Source: Autumnicola lenta (lineage in GTDB: Bacteria > Bacteroidota > Bacteroidia > Flavobacteriales > Flavobacteriaceae). From it: 64,000 nt of DNA. The notes beneath the pieces are model-generated. The model was not told the origin of the DNA, made no database searches, and saw only the letters and a list, made by a program, of their open reading frames with translations. Location: positions 1 through 64,000 of the forward strand of contig NZ_JAVRHO010000013.1 of NCBI RefSeq assembly GCF_031846515.1, read 5' to 3'. The translations under genes were made by a program, and so were the position numbers. Below are positions 44,923 to 53,064 of this stretch, in pieces (the first letter of the stretch is position 1; each line of letters opens with the position of its first letter).

Positions 44923-44977
44923 ATTTGTCGCAAATCCTTCCCTAAAAATGGGCGTTCACAGGACATTTGTCGCAAAT
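44923..44977 (-). promoter_or_regulatory. Two ATTTGtcgCAAAT palindromes before bfmA
   Basis: The 13-bp sequence ATTTGTCGCAAAT occurs at 44923-44935 and 44965-44977, 42 bases apart, about four helical turns. Both are directly upstream of bfmA. They could be BfmA binding sites for autoregulation or part of oriT. Confidence 0.55.
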
Positions 44978-45289
44978 TGTAGAAGGTCGGGAATTTTATA
45001 TTTTTTCAAGTTGCTGATTACCAGTTATTTGAAAACAAAAAGGAGTACTAAACATCGCATCGCGTGTTACCCTCTTGCTACTCCTTTTCGTCCCGCCCAG
45101 CGGGACAAAAATTCCGTACAATTTGGTCAAAAGCCAATTGCTAGTTCCAGGGAAATAATTTCCTGTTATGTATTTTTTTGATGGGTACGGTTATCGGCGA
45201 AAGTCAAAAAATGGATAACCCTACGTAAAATTAAATGCTGAATTTCAGCGAAATAAAGATAATGATTTTTATTGAATTGAAAATAATTG
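44978..45289. other. Gene-free region with hairpins, candidate oriT
   Basis: No gene is visible. It holds GTCCCGC/GCGGGAC (stem 45090-45096 and 45100-45106, flanked by TTTT and AAAA) and the palindrome GCTGAATTTCAGC at 45237-45249. Inverted repeats beside the bfmA-relaxase operon are where Bacteroidetes oriT sites usually lie. The nick site is not identifiable from sequence alone. Confidence 0.4.
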
Positions 45290-45321
45290 AAAAGAAAAAC
45301 ACCTCCAAAAATTTAGAGGTG
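45290..45321 (-). terminator. Intrinsic terminator after the ssb-radC operon
   Basis: On the minus strand CACCTC (rc of 45316-45321) and GAGGTG (rc of 45300-45305) form a six-bp stem with a ten-base loop, followed by a T-rich run. It lies 21 bases after the stop of the small gene at 45343. Confidence 0.65.
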
Positions 45322-45342
45322 CTTGACTATAAAGTTTAGGAA

Positions 45343-45540
45343 TTAAATGTTGAATATGAAAGTATAGGAATATAAATTTCGCAATGCTTCTTCCTCTACC
45401 ATCGTCTTAAAGCAGGTATAATTTTCTCTTACGTACTTGCGGATATCATTCCCAAATTTTCGTTCCACATCCTTTTTGGAATTCTCCAAAAGTCGGTTTT
45501 GGGCTTCTTCGGTCAGGTCTGAAAAATTAAGATAAATCAT
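45343..45540 (-). CDS. Conserved-looking 65-residue protein of the SSB/RadC operon
   Basis: A small acidic-basic helical protein (FSDLTEEAQNRLLENSKKDV, then FGNDIRKYVREN). I do not know a function. It is co-oriented with radC (11-base gap) and ends at a terminator, so it is the last gene of the operon. Its length and good composition support coding. Confidence 0.6.
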   Translation of the reverse strand: MIYLNFSDLTEEAQNRLLENSKKDVERKFGNDIRKYVRENYTCFKTMVEEEALRNLYSYTFIFNI

Positions 45541-45551
45541 AAGCTTTCCAT

Positions 45552-46001
45552 TTAAAGGATTCCTTCATCTGCAAAACTGAAATAATTTCCATCAGGTATC
45601 AGGATCAAATGGTCCAATACCTTAATATCAAATAATTCCCCTGCCTTTTTAATTTTTTGGGTCAGGCGTTTATCGGGTTCACTCGGTGTCAAGGTTCCGC
45701 TCGGGTGATTGTGGACCAAAATGACTGCCGTTGTCAAGCTCTTTAACAGTACGGCAAATAAGATGCGGACATCCACTAAAGTTCCTGTTATTCCTCCGTT
45801 AGAGGTTTCATATATTCCTTTTACCTTATTGGCATTGTTGAGCAGCATTATTTTAAAAGTCTCGTGCAGTTCAATAGTATCTTTGTTCCATTGGCTGTAG
45901 GCTAAATCTGCAGCACTCTGGGAACAGGTTATCTTGGGAAGCAAATTTGCTTTTAAACTTCCACTATAACTTATCGCGATTTCATTAACTTTGGTTTCCA
46001 T
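45552..46001 (-). CDS. radC: RadC-family JAB-domain protein
   Basis: A 149-residue RadC/MPN-domain protein with the metal-binding JAMM motif in ILVHNHPSGTLTPSEPD and conserved HETFKIMLLNNANKV. The helix-hairpin-helix of chromosomal RadC is absent, as in the short RadC proteins typical of mobile elements. It may process DNA during transfer or counter host defence; the role is unproved. Confidence 0.88.
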   Translation of the reverse strand: METKVNEIAISYSGSLKANLLPKITCSQSAADLAYSQWNKDTIELHETFKIMLLNNANKVKGIYETSNGGITGTLVDVRILFAVLLKSLTTAVILVHNHPSGTLTPSEPDKRLTQKIKKAGELFDIKVLDHLILIPDGNYFSFADEGIL

Positions 46002-46074
46002 TATGATCTGATTTAAAAGGTGAATAATGAAAGAGGGCGCAACTTTCGAGAGGAACGCCCTCTTTGTTTTAAAT

Positions 46075-46431
46075 TTACCCGGCTGAATTATTGCCGTTCT
46101 TTACGCCCAACAAAAGGATTTCGTTGGCTTCAACTTCGGTAACATAGCGTTTTACGCCCTCGTTGTCCTCATAGCTTCGGGACTTTAATTTTCCCGTTAC
46201 ACCGATTTCCTTGCCTTTTCCGGCATACTTCTCGATGATTTCAGCGGTCTTGCCCCAGGCTACTATAGTATGCCATTCGGTGTTTTGCACTTTCTCGCCC
46301 TTGTCGTTTTTGTAATACTCATTGGTGGCAAGTGAAAAACGGGCTACTTTTTTACCGTTTTCAAGGTTGGTAATGGTTGGTTCCTGACCAACGTTCCCAA
46401 TTAGCTGTACGTGATTTTTAATAGTACTCAT
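46075..46431 (-). CDS. ssb: Single-stranded DNA-binding protein
   Basis: A 118-residue OB-fold SSB: IKNHVQLIGNVGQEPTI, TEWHTIVAWGKTAEIIEKY and GVTGKLKSRSYEDNEGVKRY. It lacks the acidic C-terminal tail used by chromosomal SSB to recruit partners and ends GVKNGNNSAG. It probably coats the ICE strand in the recipient. It is the first gene of the operon running to 45343. Confidence 0.93.
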   Translation of the reverse strand: MSTIKNHVQLIGNVGQEPTITNLENGKKVARFSLATNEYYKNDKGEKVQNTEWHTIVAWGKTAEIIEKYAGKGKEIGVTGKLKSRSYEDNEGVKRYVTEVEANEILLLGVKNGNNSAG

Positions 46432-46845
46432 AATAAAAGAATTAAAGATTAATTAATAGACTACCTGAACCTTTCAGGCAGTTTTCATTTATATTTTTTT
46501 GAAGCGATTTACTTATTGTATCCTGAGCGTTTTCCTTTTTTTGTTTTTTTGGCCCCGCTTCCTTTCTGATGTTTTTGTACGATTTCACAATGTTCATTTT
46601 AGATTTACTTCCCGTAGTGCCGTCGCAGTACCTTTTTTTGTTGCTTATACATTTTCAATATTTGGAATTGATAAAGACTTATAAAAGGGAGGCACGACCG
46701 GTTATGCAGTCTGTTCAACTTCAAAATGTTGGTATTTTGCTTACAAAAAAAGGGAAGGGACAGTGACGGCGCGGAAGTGGGTCTAAAGGCTTTATGTGAA
46801 GTACTAAAACATAGGGAACGGGGCCAAAAGCAAGGATGGAATCCG
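46432..46845. other. Gene-free stretch between ssb and the structured repeats
   Basis: About 410 bases with no supported gene. Short open frames at 46499 and 46569 on the plus strand are AT-rich or shadowed and have no family likeness. The right part (from about 46760) becomes more GC-rich, the composition of the repeats that follow. Confidence 0.5.
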
Positions 46846-47020
46846 ATGAAGCGGACTCCATTCCCGATTTCGAATTGGAATGAAGTGCACTTCCTAGCAT
46901 AGCGGGAAGGGCTAACGAAATGGAAAGGAGAAATTGGGGATGGTGTCCAAGACTTTTATAGTGAAGCTCTTTCCCCGCAATGGAGCTTTTTCTGCGGAAT
47001 GGAGGGGAATGTGCTGACCG
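46846..47020 (+). repeat. Structured repeat R1
   Basis: Imperfect copy of a roughly 180-base element: AAGCGGACT at the start, a GGAATG block, a central hairpin (CTTCC/GGGAAG), GAAATGGAAA, GTCCAAGAC and an ending block from 46984 beginning AGCTTTTTCTGCGGAATGGA that is identical in R2 over 28 bases. No conserved coding frame. Confidence 0.65.
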
Positions 47021-47048
47021 GGTTATGAAAATGGATTATCCTCTTGAA

Positions 47049-47230
47049 GTAGGATTTAAAGCGGACTTAATTTTAAAGATGGAGATTGGGAATGTAGCGT
47101 TCCTGCCTTTTTTGGCAGGGGTAGCGAAATGGAAATCGGAAGCTTTGAAGTTGTGTCCAAGATTTTTTGAATGAAGCGTATTTCCCGTAATGAAGCTTTT
47201 TCTGCGGAATGGAGGGGAATGGGCTGAATA
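47049..47230 (+). repeat. Structured repeat R2
   Basis: Begins GTAGGATTTAAAGCGGACTT (identical in R3), has the hairpin CCTGCC/GGCAGG in the middle, GCGAAATGGAAATCGGAAGC (shared in part with R3) and the ending block at 47194-47221 shared with R1. The stem sequence differs from R1 and R3 although its place is the same. It lies just before the helicase-nuclease gene. Confidence 0.7.
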
Positions 47231-47348
47231 ACGTGAAAAACATAGCATTCATTCCAACTCATTAACTAATTGAAGATTGGTGTGTCTATCAGTCAATAGA
47301 TTTTTAAGATATTTGTTAATCAAAACATAATAAAAAATAAAACTATAG

Positions 47349-49868
47349 ATGAATATATTTAAGAAAAAACTAGAAGATACATCTCCAAAGCAATTAAATT
47401 TTGAACCCATAGAATTATTTCAAAATTTGTTCCATAAGGAGGGATACGCGTATTTAAGAGGCATACAAGAAGAAGTGTTAAGTTCTTGGCATAGCATAAG
47501 GGATCAACGAGATGTTTTGTGCAAAATGAATACAGGTTCAGGAAAAACTCTTGTAAGCCTATTGATGTTATACTCAAAAATGATTGAAGGAGTCGGTCCC
47601 AGTTTGTATCTATGTCCAGACAAACAACTATTAGAACAGGCAAAGTTGCAAGCGGATTTATATGGAATACCTGTTTGTGAAATTGAATATCACGGGCAAA
47701 GAAGTGTTTTCCCTGATGACTTTTCAAATTCAAAAGCCATCCTATTATGCACGTTCCAAAAATTGTTCAATTCCCGTTCTATTTTTGAAAGGGATAATAT
47801 TGATGTTGGTTCAATCGTCCTTGATGATGCCCACGTCTGTCTTGACAAAGCTAGAGAAGCAACTACATTAAATATACCCTTCAATCACGACTTGGCAGAT
47901 AGGTTACTGAAGTTATTCCAAGAAGAGCTGAAATACCAAGCCCCAGGAACTTATCACAGACTTATTCAGGGTGATCCATATGCCAAGATACTTAAAGTCC
48001 CTTATTGGGCTTGGCTAACGCGTATTGATGAGTTAATAAAACTCATAGGCAGTTTTAGTGAAGATAGAGAGCTTATGTTCAAATGGGGTTTAATAGCTGA
48101 CGACTTGAAATCTTACGATTGTTATGTCGGACCCAGAGGAATTGAGATAGCACCATCCTATGTGCCATTTCATAATGTCAGAGCTTTTAATGAAGCCAAA
48201 CATAGATATATTTTATCTGCTACATTTGAAGATCAAATTGATTTAATTAAAGATTTAGGTATTAACATAAACAGTATTAAGAACGCCTTGATTCCTAAAG
48301 ATCGTAAGGACGTTGGGCAAAGATTGATCCTTGCTCCTCAAAGATTTGATTCAAGAATAACAGATGAGCAGATTATGTCGTTGGCCAAGGAATATTCCGA
48401 ATCTGGAATAAATGTAATGGTATTGACACCATCTTCAAATAGGGCGGCCAAATGGGAAGATTTTGGAGCGGAAATAATCGAAAATGATAACATAAATGAA
48501 GAAATCGCTAAATTAAGAACTGAGAAAGGGCAGTTCTATGTTTTAGTTAATCGTTATGATGGTGTTGACCTGAATGGTGATATGTGCCGAGTTTTAATAT
48601 TAGACGGCTACCCCTCATTCAGCTCTTATGAACAACTTTATGCCGAATTGCGCTTAGAATCCGTTAAGGCTTCTTTGAAAGCACAGATAATAGAACAAGG
48701 ACTTGGTCGAGCTGTAAGATCTGGTAGTGATTACTGTGCAGTTTATTTAATGGGTAAAGACTTGCTCCAATTTGTAGGCAACAAATCCAACTTACAATAT
48801 TTCACACCAGTTACACGCAAGCAATTGAAACTTGGTTTATCGCTTCTTGATGACGAATCTACTGATAAATCTTTGAATACGATTAAGGATACTGCCAACC
48901 TATGTCTCGTTCAAGATATGAGCTGGAGGGAATATCATTCAGAAATATTGTCGAAAATTGACGCTGACAAAACTGACGATCGAATCATTAAGAATTTAGA
49001 AATTGCAGATTTGGAATCACAAGCAATCGAAAATTACAGAAGAAGAGATTATGAAAGTGCATCAAAGGTAATTCTAGATAAAATAGTAGATACGGTCGCG
49101 TTAACTGACAAGCAGAAAGGCTGGTATTTTGAAAAAGCTGCTAATTATCTATATTTAGATAATGCACCAAAATCAAATGACCTTCAAATTAAAGCAGCAC
49201 AAACAACTTCCCATATGCTGCAATCAAAAAATGGACATAGTTATACGAAAATTATGGCTAGTGAAGAGCAGGCATTTCAAGTTTTAAATTTTATCAAGCA
49301 ATTTGAGACTTCCCAAGACTTTAAAATGTACTTTGAAACCTTATTGGAAAATCTTCAATTCAGTCAAGATATTCCTCATACTAAATTTGAGAATGCCTTT
49401 GCTGAAATTGGCAGGCTTATAGGTTTTTACACTCAGGAACCTGAAGCGGAATTTGGAAACGGCCCTGATGTACTATGGGTGATGACTGGAAATCATTATC
49501 TAGTTTTAGAAGCCAAGTCTAGAGCCATACACGGTGAAATCACTAGAGATAATATCAATCAATTATTAGGATCAGGTGAATGGTTCAAAAAACTCTATGG
49601 TTCTGCTGCAAATTTTAATTTGGTTACCATTCAACCTCCAAATATAAAAGGGTGGAATGTAAATACTAGTGAAAATACACGAGTGATTGATGAAGAATCA
49701 TTAAATTTATTAAAAGATAATCTTAGAAGATTTGTTGACGGAATCAATAATTCAGGTTTCACGGCATCTAGTAATAAAGAAATAGCTAACTTATTGGGCA
49801 TACACAATTTAACAACAAACGGTTTTTTGAAAAGTTTCTTAAAACCTGTAATTTCTAAAAAGGGATAA
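47349..49868 (+). CDS. DEAH-type helicase fused to a C-terminal PD-(D/E)XK nuclease
   Basis: An 839-residue protein. The SF2 helicase part has Walker A NTGSGKT (61-67), a DDAH box (159-162) and a later conserved EQGLGRAVRSGSDY (motif VI, RecQ/UvrB-like). A helical stretch (about 520-680) follows. The C-terminal region has a PD-(D/E)XK pattern: a helix with EIGRLIGF, then D707 in GPDVLWV and E721-x-K723 in LVLEAKS. A helicase with a fused nuclease in an ICE cargo slot is a strong candidate defence gene. It does not match the order of Hachiman or Nhi that I know. R2 lies 120 bases upstream and the tRNA-like gene starts 11 bases after the stop. Confidence 0.8.
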   Translation: MNIFKKKLEDTSPKQLNFEPIELFQNLFHKEGYAYLRGIQEEVLSSWHSIRDQRDVLCKMNTGSGKTLVSLLMLYSKMIEGVGPSLYLCPDKQLLEQAKLQADLYGIPVCEIEYHGQRSVFPDDFSNSKAILLCTFQKLFNSRSIFERDNIDVGSIVLDDAHVCLDKAREATTLNIPFNHDLADRLLKLFQEELKYQAPGTYHRLIQGDPYAKILKVPYWAWLTRIDELIKLIGSFSEDRELMFKWGLIADDLKSYDCYVGPRGIEIAPSYVPFHNVRAFNEAKHRYILSATFEDQIDLIKDLGININSIKNALIPKDRKDVGQRLILAPQRFDSRITDEQIMSLAKEYSESGINVMVLTPSSNRAAKWEDFGAEIIENDNINEEIAKLRTEKGQFYVLVNRYDGVDLNGDMCRVLILDGYPSFSSYEQLYAELRLESVKASLKAQIIEQGLGRAVRSGSDYCAVYLMGKDLLQFVGNKSNLQYFTPVTRKQLKLGLSLLDDESTDKSLNTIKDTANLCLVQDMSWREYHSEILSKIDADKTDDRIIKNLEIADLESQAIENYRRRDYESASKVILDKIVDTVALTDKQKGWYFEKAANYLYLDNAPKSNDLQIKAAQTTSHMLQSKNGHSYTKIMASEEQAFQVLNFIKQFETSQDFKMYFETLLENLQFSQDIPHTKFENAFAEIGRLIGFYTQEPEAEFGNGPDVLWVMTGNHYLVLEAKSRAIHGEITRDNINQLLGSGEWFKKLYGSAANFNLVTIQPPNIKGWNVNTSENTRVIDEESLNLLKDNLRRFVDGINNSGFTASSNKEIANLLGIHNLTTNGFLKSFLKPVISKKG

Positions 49869-49878
49869 TCTTTTTAAA

Positions 49879-49965
49879 ATATAGATGGTCGAGAGGTCTA
49901 AGGCACCTGATTGAAGATCAGGGGTACGGGGAACTGTACCGGGAGTTCGAATCTCCCTCTATCCG
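49879..49965 (+). tRNA. Class-II tRNA-like gene with anticodon GAA and a mismatched acceptor top
   Basis: All arms fold: D arm, anticodon stem CCTGA/TCAGG with loop TTGAAGA (anticodon GAA at 49913-49915), a long variable arm GGTAC/GTACC, T arm GGGAG TTCGAAT CTCCC and acceptor. Five of seven acceptor pairs form (ATATAGA with TCTATCC), but the two outermost fail; GGATAGA would pair fully. The long variable arm and G73 are serine-type, yet the anticodon is for phenylalanine. CCA is not encoded. A terminator follows at 49986. It starts 11 bases after the helicase-nuclease stop. Confidence 0.65.
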
Positions 49966-49985
49966 CAAAAATACGAAAGTATTAT

Positions 49986-50010
49986 AGCCCGCAACTTCTA
50001 GTTGCGGGCT
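49986..50010 (+). terminator. Intrinsic terminator after the tRNA-like gene
   Basis: AGCCCGCAACT/AGTTGCGGGCT, an 11-bp perfect stem with loop TCT, followed by TGTTGG. Ends the helicase-nuclease/tRNA unit. Confidence 0.8.
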
Positions 50011-50387
50011 TGTTGGTTAAATCAAGACCATAAAATATTGGAAAAAACAGTGTATTAATTGAATTCTTTTGAATAGGTATGACCCACATTTTGGTTTTTA
50101 ATACATTTTTGGAAAAGGAATGTTTCAGTTGAGCTATTTGGCTATTTCGGTTCGAATTGTGCCAGTGGTTTCGGTCGGTTAGTGCCAGGCATTTCGGTTT
50201 AATTTGTGCCACTTTTGGCAGCAAAGAAAACCATAACGGTTCAAATTGTGCCAGTAATATCGGTTTGATTTGTGCCACTGCCGGTATTCTATGAATCATA
50301 ACGGTTCGTTTGTGCCAGTCGTATCGGTTCGTTTTGTGCCACTTTGGAAGATCAAGTAATATCTTGTTGCAAAAAATGTAATAAGAT

Positions 50388-51941
50388 ATGGCCAACACCC
50401 TTGATCCGATGGACTTAAAACAAATTATTTCCCTAAACCTAGATGGTTTTAGCAATCGTAAGATAGCTACCACTCTAGGCATCTCCCGCAACACGGTCAA
50501 CAGCTATATGAAGTTTTTAACGGCCAGTGACTATTCATTTAAAGAACTACTTTCCTTTGACAATGCACGCCTGAGTGCGCTTTTTCCTTCACATACCACT
50601 ATTGATAATGAGCGACATGATGAACTGATGCTATATTTTGAGGGGGTCAATAAGGCCCGGAATCATCCTGGTTTTACTTTTCTGTACCATTATCAGGAAT
50701 ATGCGCAGCAGGCTTCCCAGCCGTATAGCTATACGCAGTTTATGGAGCATTATCGGCGGAAATATGCCAAGGTCAAAGGTTCCATGAAACTCGAACATGA
50801 AGCCGGTAATGAAATGTACATCGACTATGCGGGTAAAAAATTACATGTCGTTAATAAAGAAACCGGAGAAGTGATCCCGGTAGAGGTATTTATAGCAATT
50901 CTTCCCAGCAGCCAGTATACTTACGTAGAGGCTAGCTTAAGCCAAAAACGAGAGGATCTTATCACCTCTTGCGGTAATGCATTACAGTTTTATGGAGGTG
51001 TCCCAAAAGCTATTGTCTCAGACAACTTAAAATCGGCAGTGACCAGAGCCAGTAAATATGAGCCGGAGATCAACCGGAGCTTTAAAGATTTTGCCCGCCA
51101 TTATAACTGTGTGATCAATCCCACCCGCAGCTATGCCCCACAAGACAAAGCTTTGGTTGAGAATGCAGTGCATCTTGTTTATCTGCGTATTTACTATCCC
51201 CTGCGGGAGATGACCTTCTTCTCTTTACAGGATCTAAACCGGGAGATAAAGCGCTTACTTGTTGGCTATAACGATCTACTGTTCCAGCGAAAGGAAGCCA
51301 GTCGTAGAGAACTGTTTCAATCAGTAGAACGTGAGTACTTAAAACCCCTGCCAACATCTGCCTATGAAATCAAAGACTATAAACGGGCAAAGGTGCAAAA
51401 GATGGGCTATGTATACTTCTCTCCAGATAAAAGCTACTACAGTGTTCCCTACCGCTACATCGGTAAAAAGACCCTGATCCATTATACCAAAACTGTGGTC
51501 GAGGTTTATTACAATCACGTTCGAATAGCCCTGCATCATCGAAATCCAAGTAAAGGAAGCTACAATACAAATACAGATCATTTAAGTAGCACCCATAAAG
51601 GTTATACCTCCTGGAGTCCTGAATATTTTAAAAACAAAGCCGCTCCTCACGGAGCTCACGTAGTGAATTGTGTGGAAAAGATACTTGCTGACAGTGAGTA
51701 TCCTGAAACAGGCTATAAGCGGGTGATGGGCCTTATCCAGCTCCATAAGTCTTACGGTTCTAAAAGACTTGATAATGCTTGTAAAAGAGCTTTACAGGCA
51801 GATGCGACTTCTTATATGCGTATCAAGAATATCCTAAAGAACAACCTTGACCAAAGCTCTCTTTTTTATCAGGATCTTGAAGAAGATAAAACTCATATCC
51901 CATCCCATCAAAACATCAGAGGTGCCGCTGCTTATCAATAA
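50388..51941 (+). CDS. istA: IS21-family transposase IstA
   Basis: A 517-residue DDE transposase. N-terminal HTH (KIATTLGISRNTVNSYMKFL), then the catalytic core with D146 (YIDYAG), D212 (VSDNLK) and E258 (KALVENA), and a C-terminal beta-rich part. The full catalytic set is present and no disruption is seen, so the element may be active. A 19-base gap separates it from istB. Confidence 0.95.
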   Translation: MANTLDPMDLKQIISLNLDGFSNRKIATTLGISRNTVNSYMKFLTASDYSFKELLSFDNARLSALFPSHTTIDNERHDELMLYFEGVNKARNHPGFTFLYHYQEYAQQASQPYSYTQFMEHYRRKYAKVKGSMKLEHEAGNEMYIDYAGKKLHVVNKETGEVIPVEVFIAILPSSQYTYVEASLSQKREDLITSCGNALQFYGGVPKAIVSDNLKSAVTRASKYEPEINRSFKDFARHYNCVINPTRSYAPQDKALVENAVHLVYLRIYYPLREMTFFSLQDLNREIKRLLVGYNDLLFQRKEASRRELFQSVEREYLKPLPTSAYEIKDYKRAKVQKMGYVYFSPDKSYYSVPYRYIGKKTLIHYTKTVVEVYYNHVRIALHHRNPSKGSYNTNTDHLSSTHKGYTSWSPEYFKNKAAPHGAHVVNCVEKILADSEYPETGYKRVMGLIQLHKSYGSKRLDNACKRALQADATSYMRIKNILKNNLDQSSLFYQDLEEDKTHIPSHQNIRGAAAYQ

Positions 51942-51960
51942 ATCATTTTAATCCAGAAAT

Positions 51961-52698
51961 ATGAATAACAATCAGACTATTGAAAAACTAAAACAAATGC
52001 GACTGGGGGCTATGGCCCAGCTACACCTTCAGCATGTAAAGAACAACGAATTAAACGATATCACTGCCGATGAATATCTGGCACTACTCACAGACCATGA
52101 GTGGGAGGATCGCCAGAACCGGAAGATTGAACGTCTTTTTAAGCAGGCAAACTTCAGGCAGAAAGCAAGTCTTGTTGAAGTAAACTACGCCTCCAATCGT
52201 AACCTCGACAAGAACATGTTTGTTCGTCTGGGATCCCTGGATTTTATAGCTAAAAAGGAAAACCTTATACTGACCGGTGCCTCCGGAGTAGGCAAGAGTT
52301 ATTTAGCACAGGCCTTAGGCCATCAGGCCTGCATGATGGAATATAAAACCATCTACTCAAACACTGCCCGTCTATTTAAGAAGTTAAAACTCCGTAAAAT
52401 TGATGGAACCTATCTCAAGGAACTAAATAAACTGCTTAAAGCAGATCTACTCATCCTTGATGATTTTGGACTTCAAGCCTTCGACAATCATGCAAGAGAG
52501 ACCTTAATGGATATAATCGATGACCGATACAATAAAACATCTACCATATTATCCTCTCAAATACCGGTATCTGCATGGTATGATATTATCGGGGAAGGGA
52601 CTATTGCTGATGCAATCCTGGACAGGATAGTAAACTCCTCACATAGGATAGATCTTAAAGGAGAATCATTAAGAAAGGGAGTTCTGAAAAACGAGTAA
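51961..52698 (+). CDS. istB: IS21-family ATP-binding helper IstB
   Basis: A 245-residue AAA+ helper of IstA, with Walker A GASGVGKS (106-113), Walker B LLILDDFG and sensor region ILSSQIPVSAWYD. IstB bends target DNA and activates the IstA transposase. It is intact and of usual length. Confidence 0.95.
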   Translation: MNNNQTIEKLKQMRLGAMAQLHLQHVKNNELNDITADEYLALLTDHEWEDRQNRKIERLFKQANFRQKASLVEVNYASNRNLDKNMFVRLGSLDFIAKKENLILTGASGVGKSYLAQALGHQACMMEYKTIYSNTARLFKKLKLRKIDGTYLKELNKLLKADLLILDDFGLQAFDNHARETLMDIIDDRYNKTSTILSSQIPVSAWYDIIGEGTIADAILDRIVNSSHRIDLKGESLRKGVLKNE

Positions 52699-52806
52699 CA
52701 TTATTTTTTTATATAATTGCATGATCTTTCAAAGTGGCACTGTTTGAACCGAAATAGGTGGCACGGTCACTCCGAAATAGCCAGTATTAAACAGAATTAT
52801 CTTTCT

Positions 52807-52999
52807 GTAGGATTTAAAGCGGACTTGACTTCAAAGATGTAGATGGGAATGGAGTTTGACCGCTTCCCGATTTTTCTCGGGAAAGGGCGGACAAGTGGAA
52901 TGGAAATCGGAAGCTTTGGAGTTGGGTTCAAGACCTTTGTAATGAAGCGCTTTTCCCGGAATGTAGCTTTTCGCGAAATGCAGGGGAATGTGCTAAATG
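52807..52999 (+). repeat. Structured repeat R3
   Basis: Begins GTAGGATTTAAAGCGGACTT like R2, has the hairpin TTCCCGA/TCGGGAA in the middle, GGAATGGAAATCGGAAGC, TTCAAGACC and a final AGCTTTTCGCGAAATG plus GGGGAATG block (52965-52990) as in R1 and R2. Same orientation as R1 and R2. It starts 24 bases after the IS21 right end and lies just beyond the stop of the nuclease gene at 53065. Confidence 0.68.
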
Positions 53000-53064
53000 G
53001 ATAATGACTCGATTAATTCACTTCAATTAGAATTACGCCATAAATCAAATATGTCTACCGAAAT

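Larger units (their letters stand above)
50139..52783 (+). mobile_element. IS21-family insertion sequence
   Basis: Carries istA and istB in the usual order. The ends have inverted TGGCTATTTCGG (50139-50150) and CCGAAATAGCCA (52772-52783). Inside the left end (50139-50345) GTGCCA and CGGTTCG/TCGGTTT units repeat several times, and inverted copies occur at 52733-52783, like the multiple transposase sites of IS21 ends. A clear target duplication is not seen. The IS lies between the tRNA terminator and repeat R3. Confidence 0.88.

Noticed and set aside
46980..47262. Short frames over the structured repeats on both strands
   Set aside because: They do not persist between R1, R2 and R3; the repeat blocks shift frame, so coding is not the reason for conservation.
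50100..50390. Repeated GTGCCA units first taken for a CRISPR-like array
   Set aside because: Units are short, uneven and inverted at the other end; they are IS21 end sites, and no spacers or cas genes occur in the window.
49982..50500. 172-codon minus-strand frame at the IS21 left end
   Set aside because: It overlaps the terminator, the IS end repeats and the istA start; its repeats (WHK, AQIK) come from the end sites.
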